This document shows positions 51,180 to 60,061 of a stretch of 64,000 nt of DNA, piece after piece. A program made the position numbers and the translations under genes. The DNA is taken from assembly GCA_964478075.1 (NCBI GenBank), contig CAYZGO010000016.1:16857-80856 (forward strand), in the 5' to 3' direction. This stretch comes from DAOUEX01 sp034430235. Its GTDB lineage: Bacteria > Chloroflexota > Anaerolineae > UBA2200. The notes beneath the pieces are model-generated. The model did not search any database and was not told where the DNA came from. It saw nothing but the letters and a program-made list of their open reading frames with translations. The stretch's first letter is position 1. Each line of letters begins with the position of its first letter.

Positions 51180-51533
51180 ATGGTTTGCACGTCTTTGGAG
51201 ACACCACCGCACCTCATCGCCCCAGCGCAGGTGCTGGAAGGCGCGCTATTCCACTACTACTGCGGCACCGAGGGGGACCTGCGCCTGGCCCACCTGTTGG
51301 TGGACAACGCTATCGAGTTGCTGCCGTTGGCCTACCTGCGCTCTCAAAATCCCGACTTCAAGCCCGAACAGGGCCACCACCAAGCCTATGTGGGGCAGAT
51401 TTGCACAGATCGGGGAATTGGCACCGGCACCAAGAACATCTTGAAGGAATGCCACAATCAATGCAACAACTTCTACCACGAGATTGTGACTGAGGACTTC
51501 GAGGCCGCATTGGAACAATGCAGCAGCATATAA
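51180..51533 (+). CDS. Small hypothetical protein in the defence operon
   Basis: The 117-residue protein starts three bases after the HsdS stop. It begins with ten uncertain residues. A helical region follows (VLEGALFHYYCGTEGDLRLA, HLLVDNAIELLPLAYL), then a Cys-containing C-terminal half. The first part is faintly HEPN-like, but there is no R-x4-6-H motif, so I do not assign it. Position between HsdS and a UvrD-type helicase suggests an accessory defence protein. The 164 bases before the helicase gene hold no clear gene. Confidence 0.5.
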   Translation: MVCTSLETPPHLIAPAQVLEGALFHYYCGTEGDLRLAHLLVDNAIELLPLAYLRSQNPDFKPEQGHHQAYVGQICTDRGIGTGTKNILKECHNQCNNFYHEIVTEDFEAALEQCSSI

Positions 51534-51697
51534 GAGGACCTGCAGCGACAATAGCGGGTGCTCATTGATCGCCGCGACGCCAGAGCCGCGCGCAGGCTCG
51601 CGAGCCACTCTGACTTTGGTGGCTTCCGCTTGTGCTGGTTGCCACGCCATGGAGTCGATAGCCTTCTGACACGCCGCTTTGAAAAGGAGCGATTGCG

Positions 51698-53620
51698 ATG
51701 CCCAGGCATGATTCACCAATACGCGCAACATTTGATACGGCTGGTCCAAAGCGACCGCTGCGTGTGATGGCCGGGCCTGGCACCGGCAAGACCAGATGGC
51801 TGATGAACCGCGTAGCCTGGTTGCTGAACGCAGGGGTCGATCCGAAGCGCGTCTGGCTTGTTACCTTCACGAGGGTTGCTGCCCGCGACCTTCAGAGGAA
51901 ACTGGACAAGTTAGGCACCCCGGGTGCCCGCCAGGTACGGGCCGGCACCCTTCACTCATTCTGCCTATCGGCCTTGAAGAAAGCGCACGTCTTCGACCTG
52001 ACCGGAAGAACTGCTCGACCCCTTCTCGAGTTCGAAAAGCGCTTCCTGCTGGAAGATCTCCACTCGCCCGAACTTGGAAACTACCCTAACCGGAAAGACC
52101 AACTGAAGGCGTTTGAAGCCGCGTGGGCGCGCGAGCAGGACCAAGATCCTGGGTGGCCAGGCACAGCTGAGGATCAGGCCTTTGAGAGACTGCTCAATTC
52201 GTGGCTGCGCTTCCACCAGGGGATATTGCTGAGCGAGCTTGTCCCAAGAACGTTGAGCTATCTCCGCGGCAATCCCCTCTGCCCGGAGCGCCTTATGTTT
52301 GACCATGTGCTTGTTGACGAGTATCAGGATCTCAACCGCGCTGAGCAGACTCTGATAGACCTCCTCAGTGAGAATGCGTCGCTGACCATCGCCGGCGATC
52401 CCAACCAGTCAATATATGAGTCCCTCAAGTATGCTCGTCCAGAAGGTATCAAGGAATTCGACGCTACACATCCTGACACACACGACATTCCTCTTGAGCA
52501 ATGCGGGCGCTGCCCGCGTCGCATTGTGGAGATGGCTAATTCACTGATACAACACAATACGCTCCGAACTGATCAGTTACTGACGCCGAAGCCCAGCGCG
52601 CCCCAGGGCGAGATTCATGTCGTTCAGTGGCGAGACCTACCTCAGGAAGCTGTCGGCCTGTCGGATTTCATTCGCAAGAGAATCGAGTCTGGTCAATTTG
52701 ACGCAAGCAAGACGCTCGTACTATGTCCTCGCAGGCAAATGGGCTACATGATTCGCGATGCACTGCGGGACCGGGGCATCCCCGCTCATAGCTTCTTTCA
52801 CTCAGAGGCCCTGGAGGGCAATCCCAAGAAACTGGACGAGACCACGAACCAGCAGGCGTTTACACTTCTGACATTACTTGCTGATCCACAGGACAGAGTC
52901 GCCCTTCGCTCTTGGCTGGGTTTCGGGCATCGCAACCTTGGACGGGACCAGTACCGACGCCTCCGGGATTATTGCGTCAACGAAGGTGCGAGCCCACGGC
53001 AAGTTCTTGATGGCTTGTGCGCGGGCAGCCTTTCAGTTCCTTACACCGACTACCTCGTGACTCGCTATGGAGTACTCAACACACGACTGCAACAACTAGC
53101 CAACATCACGGGGATTGAGCTTTGTAATGCGCTGTTCCCAGAAGATCAAGACTGGGCCGAACCGTTCTTGGTGCTGAGTCAGGAGCTCTCTCAGGAATCG
53201 ACACCGTCTGAGATACTCGACACTCTTCGCACCAGCATCACTCAGCCAGAGCTGCCCACCGATGTCGACTACGTCCGTGTTATGAGCTTGCACAAGGCCA
53301 AGGGATTGACCGCCGACCATGTAATTATCGCAGGCTTCATTCAGGGCCTCATACCCAGCCTGCGCGACAATCTCTCGCCGAGAGAAAGGGCAAGAAGCTT
53401 GGAGGAACAACGACGTCTGTTCTATGTGGCAATCACTCGTGGTAGAAGCACCCTGGTGCTATCCAGTGTGCTGCATCTGCCGCGCGACCTGGCCTACAAG
53501 ATGCTGGCAAGGGTCAAAGATCGCACCGACTACCGCGCCAACACCATGACCTCCACCTTTCTGGACGAGCTGGGGCCATCCCGACCGGACCCAGTGCGCG
53601 GTCCCGCATGGCGCTACTAG
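51698..53620 (+). CDS. UvrD/Rep-type superfamily 1 helicase
   Basis: The 640-residue protein has the SF1A motifs in order: Walker A GPGTGKT (residues 26-32), TFTRVAARDL (Ia), DEYQD (207-211, motif II), AGDPNQSIY (III), VMSLHKAKGLTADHVII (V) and RRLFYVAITRG (VI). It lacks the usual Q-motif region before Walker A, starting only 25 residues upstream, and it has no extra nuclease domain. UvrD-like helicases are frequent partners in defence loci (for example GajB in Gabija). Being next to the BcgI-like genes, it may belong to the same island, with a strong ribosome site (AAAAGGAG) of its own. Confidence 0.87.
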   Translation: MPRHDSPIRATFDTAGPKRPLRVMAGPGTGKTRWLMNRVAWLLNAGVDPKRVWLVTFTRVAARDLQRKLDKLGTPGARQVRAGTLHSFCLSALKKAHVFDLTGRTARPLLEFEKRFLLEDLHSPELGNYPNRKDQLKAFEAAWAREQDQDPGWPGTAEDQAFERLLNSWLRFHQGILLSELVPRTLSYLRGNPLCPERLMFDHVLVDEYQDLNRAEQTLIDLLSENASLTIAGDPNQSIYESLKYARPEGIKEFDATHPDTHDIPLEQCGRCPRRIVEMANSLIQHNTLRTDQLLTPKPSAPQGEIHVVQWRDLPQEAVGLSDFIRKRIESGQFDASKTLVLCPRRQMGYMIRDALRDRGIPAHSFFHSEALEGNPKKLDETTNQQAFTLLTLLADPQDRVALRSWLGFGHRNLGRDQYRRLRDYCVNEGASPRQVLDGLCAGSLSVPYTDYLVTRYGVLNTRLQQLANITGIELCNALFPEDQDWAEPFLVLSQELSQESTPSEILDTLRTSITQPELPTDVDYVRVMSLHKAKGLTADHVIIAGFIQGLIPSLRDNLSPRERARSLEEQRRLFYVAITRGRSTLVLSSVLHLPRDLAYKMLARVKDRTDYRANTMTSTFLDELGPSRPDPVRGPAWRY

Positions 53621-53812
53621 CCCATGTGGCAGCCCATGACCTTCCGCCACGGGAGACAAACCTCTGCAGGTAGACAAGGACCCACTGGAAGGCCCTACTA
53701 CCAGTGAGGACGATGTGGAAGCGAAATGCAACCAACAATTCAGCGCTATATTGAAGAGCGGCGTGAGGAGCGCCACGCTCTCGCCGGCCACGCGGGCCAC
53801 GCGCGTAGCCTC

Positions 53813-53845
53813 AGACCCTAAGGGTTTTAGAAACCCTTAGGGTCT
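53813..53845. repeat. Perfect 15-bp palindrome forming the 3' end of the amidase gene
   Basis: AGACCCTAAGGGTTT (53813-53827), loop TAG, AAACCCTTAGGGTCT (53831-53845) make a perfect stem. The minus-strand amidase gene reads into one arm and stops there, so its last six codons (DPKGF and the stop) lie in the palindrome. There is no T run. It looks like a dispersed palindromic repeat. Confidence 0.8.
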
Positions 53846-55545
53846 TGAAGCATCTCGTAATGCACCTGAGGTCCTCTCCGTTCCACCACCTGCCCGGCGG
53901 CCAGTGCCAGACGAAGCAGGGTCTGCTCCTGCCACGCACGGCCCATGGCCTGCATGCCGATGGGAAGTCCGGCGTCGTTGTAGCCAGCCGGGAAGGAAAT
54001 GGCCGGCTGTCCGGTCATGTTCGCGGGCGTTGTGAAACGCATGATTTCGACGAGTGTGCTCAGATCGGACTCGCCGTCCGGCAGAGCGCCCTGTGGAATG
54101 GCAGGTGCAGGCAGCGCCGTGGTTGGCGTGATGATCACGTCTACCTGCTCCAAGGCACGATTGAAATTGCGAATCATCCCTGTGCGCACGCGCTGGCACT
54201 TGATGTAGTCGCGGGCGGTGAACTCCCGCGCCAGCGCCAGGTTTAGCCGCACGTCTAGACCGTGCTCGTGGTGATGCTCGGCGTAGGTGTGGGCCAGCGC
54301 CGCGCTCATCTCCGCCGCGATCGTGATTGTATGCGCTACCCGCGCTGCCTCCAGATCGGGGATTGCGACCTCGTGCACCTTGGCTCCCATGCGCTCAAAC
54401 TCTTTCAGCAGCGCCTCGCAGGCTGACACGGTGTCAGCGCTGGCGTGACGGAACCACGGCCAGTACACCCCCAGGGTCAGGTCGCTCAGGTCCAGATCAT
54501 CCCAGCCCTCCAGGGTCGGCGCCGGTTGGTGCAAGGAGTGGGGGTCTTTGGAATCGGGGCCCGCTATCACGGCGTAGGCCAGGGCTGCATCGGCAGCGGT
54601 AGCCGCCAGCGGCCCCAGGTGGGCCACGCTCCAGGCCAACGGCGCGGCTCCAAACTCGCTCACCCGACCGAAGGTGGCCTTTAGCCCTACCAGGCCACAG
54701 AATGACGATGGGATGCGGATTGAACCGCCGCCATCCGCTCCAATGGCAACCGGGCAAAGGCCCGCAGCCACTGCCGCGGCCGGACCGCTCGAACTGCCCC
54801 CAGTGTAGTGGCCGGGGTCATACGGGTTGCGCGGCGTGCCGTGGTGGGGGTTCAGGCCGGTCACCCCAATGCCAATCTCGTGCATGTTGGCCTTGCCGAT
54901 CAGCAGCGCACCCGCCGCTCGCATGCGGGCCACCACAGTGGCGTCCTCTTCCGCTGGGCAAGTCCCCAGGAACGCAGTGCCCACCGTGGTCGGGTAGGGC
55001 ACCATATCCACCTCGTCTTTCACCGCCACCGGCACACCGTCGAAAGCGCTCAATGCTTGTCCGTCCTTGATGCGCTTCGTGGCCGCCCTGGCTTGCTGCA
55101 GCACGTCCTCGCGATCCACAGCGATGATGGCGCGGAGAGGCGGCTCGGCAGCGTCGCTGGCTTCAATCGCTTCCAGCACCCTGTGTGCCACCTCATCCGG
55201 CGTGGTTTTGCCTTCCCGGTAGGCCCTGGAGTAGTCGTGCACCGTGGCGAAGCGGAAGCCCGGTACAGGCTTAGCAGGCGGGCCGGGCCATTCATCCTTT
55301 GGTATGCGCTCTGCCTCGGAGGCCAGCCTGCCCGTGAAAGTGATGGGTTCCAGAGTCGGTGGTTCATCGAACTCCCGCTCCCGCAGCCCGGTGATGCCGG
55401 CGTTGCGAAACAGAGTGGGAATCAGCAGCCCACGCAGCGGGCCTTCCACCAGTGCCACGAACAGACGCAGCGGCAGTCCGGACAGATACGGCAGCTTGAC
55501 CGATTTGAGGTCGTATTCCACTTCTTTCGTCGTTGGGTTGTTCAT
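53827..55545 (-). CDS. Amidase-signature family hydrolase
   Basis: This enzyme hydrolyses amide bonds by the Ser-Ser-Lys triad. The Lys lies in PVAVKDEVDM, the cis Ser in TGGSSSGPAAAVAAG and the nucleophile Ser in GADGGGSIRIPSSFCG. It is 572 residues long, with an N-terminal extension of about 130 residues before the catalytic domain, as in fatty-acid amide hydrolase-like members. There is no GatCB context, so it is not the tRNA amidotransferase. I chose the ATG at 55545 because AGGAGG lies just upstream. Its 3' end falls within a palindromic repeat. Confidence 0.88.
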   Translation of the reverse strand: MNNPTTKEVEYDLKSVKLPYLSGLPLRLFVALVEGPLRGLLIPTLFRNAGITGLREREFDEPPTLEPITFTGRLASEAERIPKDEWPGPPAKPVPGFRFATVHDYSRAYREGKTTPDEVAHRVLEAIEASDAAEPPLRAIIAVDREDVLQQARAATKRIKDGQALSAFDGVPVAVKDEVDMVPYPTTVGTAFLGTCPAEEDATVVARMRAAGALLIGKANMHEIGIGVTGLNPHHGTPRNPYDPGHYTGGSSSGPAAAVAAGLCPVAIGADGGGSIRIPSSFCGLVGLKATFGRVSEFGAAPLAWSVAHLGPLAATAADAALAYAVIAGPDSKDPHSLHQPAPTLEGWDDLDLSDLTLGVYWPWFRHASADTVSACEALLKEFERMGAKVHEVAIPDLEAARVAHTITIAAEMSAALAHTYAEHHHEHGLDVRLNLALAREFTARDYIKCQRVRTGMIRNFNRALEQVDVIITPTTALPAPAIPQGALPDGESDLSTLVEIMRFTTPANMTGQPAISFPAGYNDAGLPIGMQAMGRAWQEQTLLRLALAAGQVVERRGPQVHYEMLQDPKGF

Positions 55546-55965
55546 TATGCCTCCTGCTTCATCTTCTTGTTTCCATTGTAACCCAAAGTCAGGCTGAGCG
55601 CAAGCCGGGCAGTGCTCAAGGTATACGTCAAGCTCGGGGACCAATGGCCATCACGGGCATTCGTCAGGTCAGGAAGGGCCCCGCACGGTCTGGTTTCTAG
55701 CGTCTGCCTGCACCTGCCTGTCCCGCCTGCCTGCCCCGGCTTCGCCGACGCCTTGTCCTGGCGACCCCGTCTGTGTCGGCACACCCGGGACAGGCAAGAT
55801 AGCGCAGGCACAGGTGGAGACGCTTTTCGGGTTCAGCCATGGATTTCCAATCCACGGCCCTCAGATGCCGCTCGGTCTCTGCCTCAAATCTCGCGTGGCC
55901 CCAGTGCTCCGGAACTGGAAGATGGGCTGGCGGAACGGCCGGACACGGCAGCTCGACCAACCGAC
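55546..55965. other. Repeat-rich intergenic region, no gene seen
   Basis: This 420-base stretch between the amidase and the toxin-antitoxin promoter is rich in CCTGCCTG-type words (about 55705-55740) and a later CAGGCACAGG, resembling 17830-17870. I see no frame with a good start, ribosome site or protein features. Confidence 0.4.
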
Positions 55966-55994
55966 TTGACGACAAACCGTTCTTCTGTTACACT
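55966..55994 (+). promoter_or_regulatory. Toxin-antitoxin promoter
   Basis: TTGACG (55966-55971), a 17-base spacer and TACACT (55989-55994) lie 36 bases before the antitoxin ATG at 56030. Confidence 0.65.
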
Positions 55995-56029
55995 GTCCAT
56001 CAGAAATGCAGAACGTCAGGAGGATCGCC

Positions 56030-56293
56030 ATGTCCGACACAATGATGGTACGGATGGCCCAGCGGGGAGTGCTGACCCTGCCCAAGGCCCTGCGCGAGAG
56101 CTACAACCTGCGGCCCGGCGACAGCTTCACCTTGCTCGACCTGGGGGGCGTATTCGTCCTCAGCCCGCGCCGTTCGGAGATTGATTCCTTGGCCACGCGC
56201 ATCACCCAGGCCCTCGCCGAACGGGACGAAACGCTCGAGACCGTGCTGCAAGCCTTGCGCGAGGAACGGGAGCGGTATGCCAGCCAGGGTTAG
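56030..56293 (+). CDS. AbrB/MazE-type antitoxin
   Basis: The 87-residue protein has an N-terminal swapped-hairpin DNA-binding domain (MVRMAQRGVLTLPKALRESY, NLRPGDSFTLLDL) and a C-terminal helix rich in Glu and Arg (LATRITQALAERDETLETVL) that probably covers the toxin. AGGAGGA lies before the ATG. It overlaps the PIN gene by 17 bases, the usual antitoxin-first order, and probably represses its own promoter. Confidence 0.83.
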   Translation: MSDTMMVRMAQRGVLTLPKALRESYNLRPGDSFTLLDLGGVFVLSPRRSEIDSLATRITQALAERDETLETVLQALREERERYASQG

Positions 56294-56726
56294 GGTGTTT
56301 CTCGACACCAGTGCCCTGTTCGCCGGTATTCTGTCGGCCAAGGGGGGAGCCCGCATGATCCTGAAACTGGGCGAGGCCGGAGCGATCCGGTTGCTGGTCA
56401 GTCCCCAGGTACTCGACGAGGCCGACGGTGCGCTGCGGCGCAAGGCGACTGATGCCCTGGGCCTGCTGGCCCTGCTGCTGGACCGCAGCGGCACCGGGGT
56501 CGTGCCCTCGCCCACAGCAGAAGCCGTACAGGAGAGCGAGACTCTCACCGGCCACGCGGGCGACGCACAGGTACTGGCTGCTGCCTGGGCGGTCAAGGGT
56601 GACTATTTCGTCACCCTGGACCAGAAGCACTTTCTGCACAATGTAGCTTTGAGAACAGCCGTGCCATTTCCCATCGGCACACCGGGTGACTTTCTGGCCT
56701 GTTATCGAGAAGAACAGTTCACGTAA
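56277..56726 (+). CDS. PIN-domain toxin (VapC-like ribonuclease)
   Basis: The 149-residue PIN protein has the acidic active-site residues Asp10 in FLDTSALFAG, Glu in LDEADGALRR, Asp in GDAQVLAAAW and Asp in FVTLDQKHFL. It fits a metal-dependent ribonuclease that cuts RNA when not bound by its antitoxin. The ATG at 56277 overlaps the antitoxin gene, ensuring coupling. The pair is a stand-alone module in repeat-rich DNA, suggesting mobility. Confidence 0.82.
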   Translation: MPARVRVFLDTSALFAGILSAKGGARMILKLGEAGAIRLLVSPQVLDEADGALRRKATDALGLLALLLDRSGTGVVPSPTAEAVQESETLTGHAGDAQVLAAAWAVKGDYFVTLDQKHFLHNVALRTAVPFPIGTPGDFLACYREEQFT

Positions 56727-56779
56727 CAGAAGTTACGTGCTTGCCTTTCATAAAGGCAATTCTACGGCACCTTGTCTCG

Positions 56780-57352
56780 ACGCCAAGGCGAGGGAGCACG
56801 CCGCCTCGCCAAAAAGAGGGCGGGACGCTTCGCAGCCCCGTCCAGGCGATGACGGCCGTTCGCCCCGCTTGACGGGGGACGCTTCGCAGCCCCGTCCAGG
56901 CGATGACGGGACGCTTCGCAGAGAACGCGGAGAGTTCTTTGATTCCCTCTGCGCCCTCCGTGTCTCTTGGCTACCGAAGGTGCCAAGACACAGCGTGCTC
57001 AGCGTCGTTCACCCCGCCCGATCGCTCATCCTCGCGTAGCATCTTCCCCGTCAGGGTGTCTCCTTTGTCTCTCGACACCTTTGTCACGTCTGACAAAGAC
57101 GTGGAAGACGAGAGGTCGCCCCCCTGCGGGGCCCTTCGGCGGCGTCGCTCGCCTCAGTCTCTGTCTCAGGATCGCCAGAGACTGAGACAGAGGCGACGAA
57201 CGGCGGTTGACCGGACGGGGGTAAATAACTAGAAATCCCAGTCCGGCTTGGGCTCGGGAAGGCGGAGCACCCAGTCCAGTTCCTCCAGCAGCTCCTGCGG
57301 TCCGCAGAGCTCGTCGGTCACAGCCAGGCCGGTCGCGGGGCGCACTCGGAGC
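56780..57352. repeat. Cluster of nested intergenic repeats and a small gene remnant
   Basis: A unit of about 34 bases starting GGGACGCTTCGCAGCCCC occurs twice (near 56820 and 56877), and a shortened third copy joins a family A repeat (56915-57010). Bases 57020-57059 match 18030-18069 in inverted orientation. CAGTCTCTGTCTC near 57154 faces GAGACTGAGACAG near 57178. On the minus strand 57352-57229 reads LAVTDELCGPQELLEELDWV and on to LPEPKPDWDF with a stop. This coding-like tail has no start and may be a gene remnant. Bases 57353-57480 show nothing clear. Confidence 0.55.
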
Positions 57353-57615
57353 CCCTAAGGTAGGAGACCGAGCCGCGGACATCCTCGCCTTTTTCTGGCC
57401 CCTCCGGCTACAGGACGCAGTGTATCTCTACCGAATCTCACCCAAAACCTCACCGGTTTTTTACCGATGTTTCCTTTGCTTTGTGATATGAGTATGAGTT
57501 GAGAATTATAATGACATAGAGAAATGTCCACATTGGGAGGAACCAGTCAGAGGGGCAACGTTGTTAAGAGGTGCGTACCCACTGCGCTTACGGGTGCAAT
57601 CGCAAAGGCGTAAGT

Positions 57616-57726
57616 ATGGACGACGGATACCCTTGGCATATCTTTGTCGTAGAAGGTCTATTCGACGACGCCGTAGAGGACAGCAACTCTCGGTGGAAAT
57701 TGAAAGGAGTAGGAAAAGCAATCTGA
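57616..57726 (+). CDS. Possible 36-residue ORF before kamA
   Basis: An ATG at 57616 opens MDDGYPWHIFVVEGLF and ends with TGA at 57726, one base before the kamA ATG. No good ribosome site precedes it. A TATAAT at 57507 with a weak -35 could start the operon upstream. It might couple translation to kamA or be chance. Confidence 0.25.
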   Translation: MDDGYPWHIFVVEGLFDDAVEDSNSRWKLKGVGKAI

Positions 57727-57727
57727 G

Positions 57728-59062
57728 ATGAGTGAAATGGAGACCGAAGAAGGCGTTGGAGATAAGCCTCCCCCCTCTAGCCACAGTCGTCCTCCGATTT
57801 GGCAGAGCGTAGGGCAGGCAGAATGGAACGACTGGCGGTGGCAACTGCGCCACCGCCTTACTACTCTGGAGGAATTGCGGCAGCTACTGCAACTCACTCC
57901 TGATGAAGAACAAGGCATCCTGGCTACCAACAGGATGTGCATGGCTATCACCCCCTATTTTGCCTCCTTGATGGACCCCAGGAATCCAAACTGCCCCCTG
58001 CGGCGTCAGGTGGTACCCACCGTTCACGAGCTGGAGAAATCGCCCTATGATCTGGCCGACCCTCTGAATGAGGATGCGCAATCCCCTGTGCCCGGCTTGG
58101 TACACCGTTACCCCGACCGGGTCCTCCTGGTAGTGACCGATCAATGTGCCAGCTATTGTCGTCACTGCACCCGCCGCCGCTTGGTGGGGGCGACGCTCTG
58201 GCAGATGAACCGCGCCCAGGTAGATCGGGCCCTGGCCTACATCGCCCGGACTCCCGCTGTGCGCGATGTCATCATCTCCGGCGGCGATCCGCTTCTCCTG
58301 CCAGAGAATGACCTGGAGTATATCCTGCGTTGCCTGCGCACCATCCCTCACGTGGAAATCGTGCGCATTGACACGCGAACGCCGGTGTATCTGCCTCAGC
58401 GCATCACCCCGGAGCTGACGGCCATGTTGCGGCGCTATCACCCGCTGTACATCAACATCCACTTCGACCACCCCAAGGAGATCACTGTGGAGACCGAGCG
58501 GGCTTGCGGGCTTTTAGCTGACGCTGGCATACCTCTGGCCAGCCAAACAGTCCTCCTGGCCGGCATCAACGATTGTCCCAACGTCATGAAGGCCTTGATG
58601 CACAGACTTCTTCAGATTCGGGTGCGGCCCTACTACATCTTCCAATGCGACCTCTCCGAGGGGATAGGTCACTTCCGCACCCCAGTCAGCACGGGCATAG
58701 CCATCATCGAGGCCCTGCGGGGCCACACCAGCGGCCTCGCCGTGCCGACTTTTGTCATAGATGCCCCTGGCGGTGGTGGCAAGGTGCCCATAGGCCCTCA
58801 GTATCTCGTCTCTCAATCGGCTGAGAGGGTAGTCCTTCGCAACTACGAAGGAGCCCTCGCCACTTATCCCCAACCGGCGGCGTACACCGGCCATAGGCCT
58901 GAGGAGTGTCCCTACTGCCGTGCTGCCGCAGCCAGAGGCGGGGGAGAGGGGGTGGCTGAGCTCCTGGCTGGCCAGGCACCGGAGACCGAGGGGCTGGAAG
59001 CGGCTGAGAGCGGGATGCTATTGGCAGGCCCCTGCCTGCTACGCTTGAGGAGGTATGAGTAG
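57728..59062 (+). CDS. kamA: Lysine 2,3-aminomutase (KamA)
   Basis: This radical SAM, PLP-dependent enzyme converts L-lysine to L-beta-lysine. The cluster motif is CASYCRHC (Cys140, Cys144, Cys147), followed by RRRLVG and IISGGDPLLL. The PLP Lys is Lys352 in PGGGGKVPIGPQY. The Asp residues in AGINDCPN and VIDAPGG, which bind the substrate amine in lysine aminomutase, are present, which favours lysine over glutamate. At 444 residues it is the normal length. It starts a tight operon: the next gene begins directly after its stop. Beta-lysine is used in osmolytes, antibiotics and EF-P modification, but no EF-P ligase (EpmA) is here. Confidence 0.9.
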   Translation: MSEMETEEGVGDKPPPSSHSRPPIWQSVGQAEWNDWRWQLRHRLTTLEELRQLLQLTPDEEQGILATNRMCMAITPYFASLMDPRNPNCPLRRQVVPTVHELEKSPYDLADPLNEDAQSPVPGLVHRYPDRVLLVVTDQCASYCRHCTRRRLVGATLWQMNRAQVDRALAYIARTPAVRDVIISGGDPLLLPENDLEYILRCLRTIPHVEIVRIDTRTPVYLPQRITPELTAMLRRYHPLYINIHFDHPKEITVETERACGLLADAGIPLASQTVLLAGINDCPNVMKALMHRLLQIRVRPYYIFQCDLSEGIGHFRTPVSTGIAIIEALRGHTSGLAVPTFVIDAPGGGGKVPIGPQYLVSQSAERVVLRNYEGALATYPQPAAYTGHRPEECPYCRAAAARGGGEGVAELLAGQAPETEGLEAAESGMLLAGPCLLRLRRYE

Positions 59063-60061
59063 ATGCGGCTTAGGGTAGCGCTTCTATTCAATTTGCGCTC
59101 TAATGCCCCAAAAATCCCCGGGGCGCCCGCCGACATCTGGGCCGATCTGGATTCCGAGCAGACGGTGGAAGCCCTGGCCCAAGCACTGCGGCAGGGCGGC
59201 CATGAAGTCATCCCCCTGGAGGGGGATATTGAGCTATACGATACGCTGCGGGAGATCCGGCCAGACATCGCTTTCAACATCTGCGAGGGTCACCAAGGCG
59301 ACAGTCGCGAGGCCCAGGTTCCCGCCATCCTGGAGATGCTGGGCATTCCCTACACCGGGTCCAAAGTGCTGACCCTGGCCTTGACCCTGGACAAGGCGAT
59401 GTGCAAGCGTGTGCTCGTCGCCGAAGGGCTGCCCACCCCGCCCTTCCAGGTTTTCGCTCGCCCCGATGAGCCTCTGGATGCAAACCTGTGCTTCCCCCTC
59501 TTCGTTAAGCCAACCCGAGAAGGGACGGGGATGGGTATCACACGCGATTCCATCGTACACGATGAAGATGCTTTGAGGCAGCAGGTAGCGAGGATCGTCG
59601 CCACCTACCACCAGCCGGCCCTGGTGGAAGGGTTCGTGGATGGCCGCGAGTTTACGGTGGGGATGTTGGGCAATGAGGAGTTGCACGTTCTCCCCATCCT
59701 GGAGGTGGACTTTAGCCCTTGCCCGCCGGAGGAGGCGGGAATCTACACCCTGCGGGTCAAGACAGAGCTGTACGATTTGCCCCGTTACCTCTGCCCGGCA
59801 CCATTGGAGGAGGCTGTAGCCAGGGAATTGCGCGACCTGGCCGTGGCTGCCTTCCGGGTCACAAGCTGTTTGGATATGGCCCGCGTTGACTTTCGCCTCG
59901 ACCGCCAGGGGCGACCTTGGATCTTGGAACTCAACCCCCTGCCGGGCCTGACCCCAGGGATAAGCGACTTGGTGATGATCGCCGAGGCCGATGGCATGAA
60001 CCATACCGAGCTGGTCAACGCCATCTTGAACGAGGCACTCTCCCGCTATGGGTTGCGGTGA
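59063..60061 (+). CDS. ATP-grasp ligase, D-Ala-D-Ala ligase-like (first of two)
   Basis: The 332-residue protein has the D-alanine--D-alanine ligase plan: an N-terminal Rossmann-like domain (MRLRVALLFNLRSNAPKIPG), then FNICEGHQGDSREAQVPAIL and YTGSKVLTLALTLDKAM. The ATP-grasp core has FVKPTREGTGMGI, ALVEGFVDGREFTVG and the metal-binding end ARVDFRLDRQGRPWILELNP. It would join two carboxylate/amine substrates through an acyl phosphate. The stretch before the core differs from true Ddl, so another amino acid such as beta-lysine is likely. It begins directly after the kamA stop. Confidence 0.83.
   Translation: MRLRVALLFNLRSNAPKIPGAPADIWADLDSEQTVEALAQALRQGGHEVIPLEGDIELYDTLREIRPDIAFNICEGHQGDSREAQVPAILEMLGIPYTGSKVLTLALTLDKAMCKRVLVAEGLPTPPFQVFARPDEPLDANLCFPLFVKPTREGTGMGITRDSIVHDEDALRQQVARIVATYHQPALVEGFVDGREFTVGMLGNEELHVLPILEVDFSPCPPEEAGIYTLRVKTELYDLPRYLCPAPLEEAVARELRDLAVAAFRVTSCLDMARVDFRLDRQGRPWILELNPLPGLTPGISDLVMIAEADGMNHTELVNAILNEALSRYGLR

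Noticed and set aside
53827..55545. GatA subunit of the tRNA amidotransferase
   Set aside because: No gatB or gatC nearby, and the long N-terminal extension fits a general amidase better.
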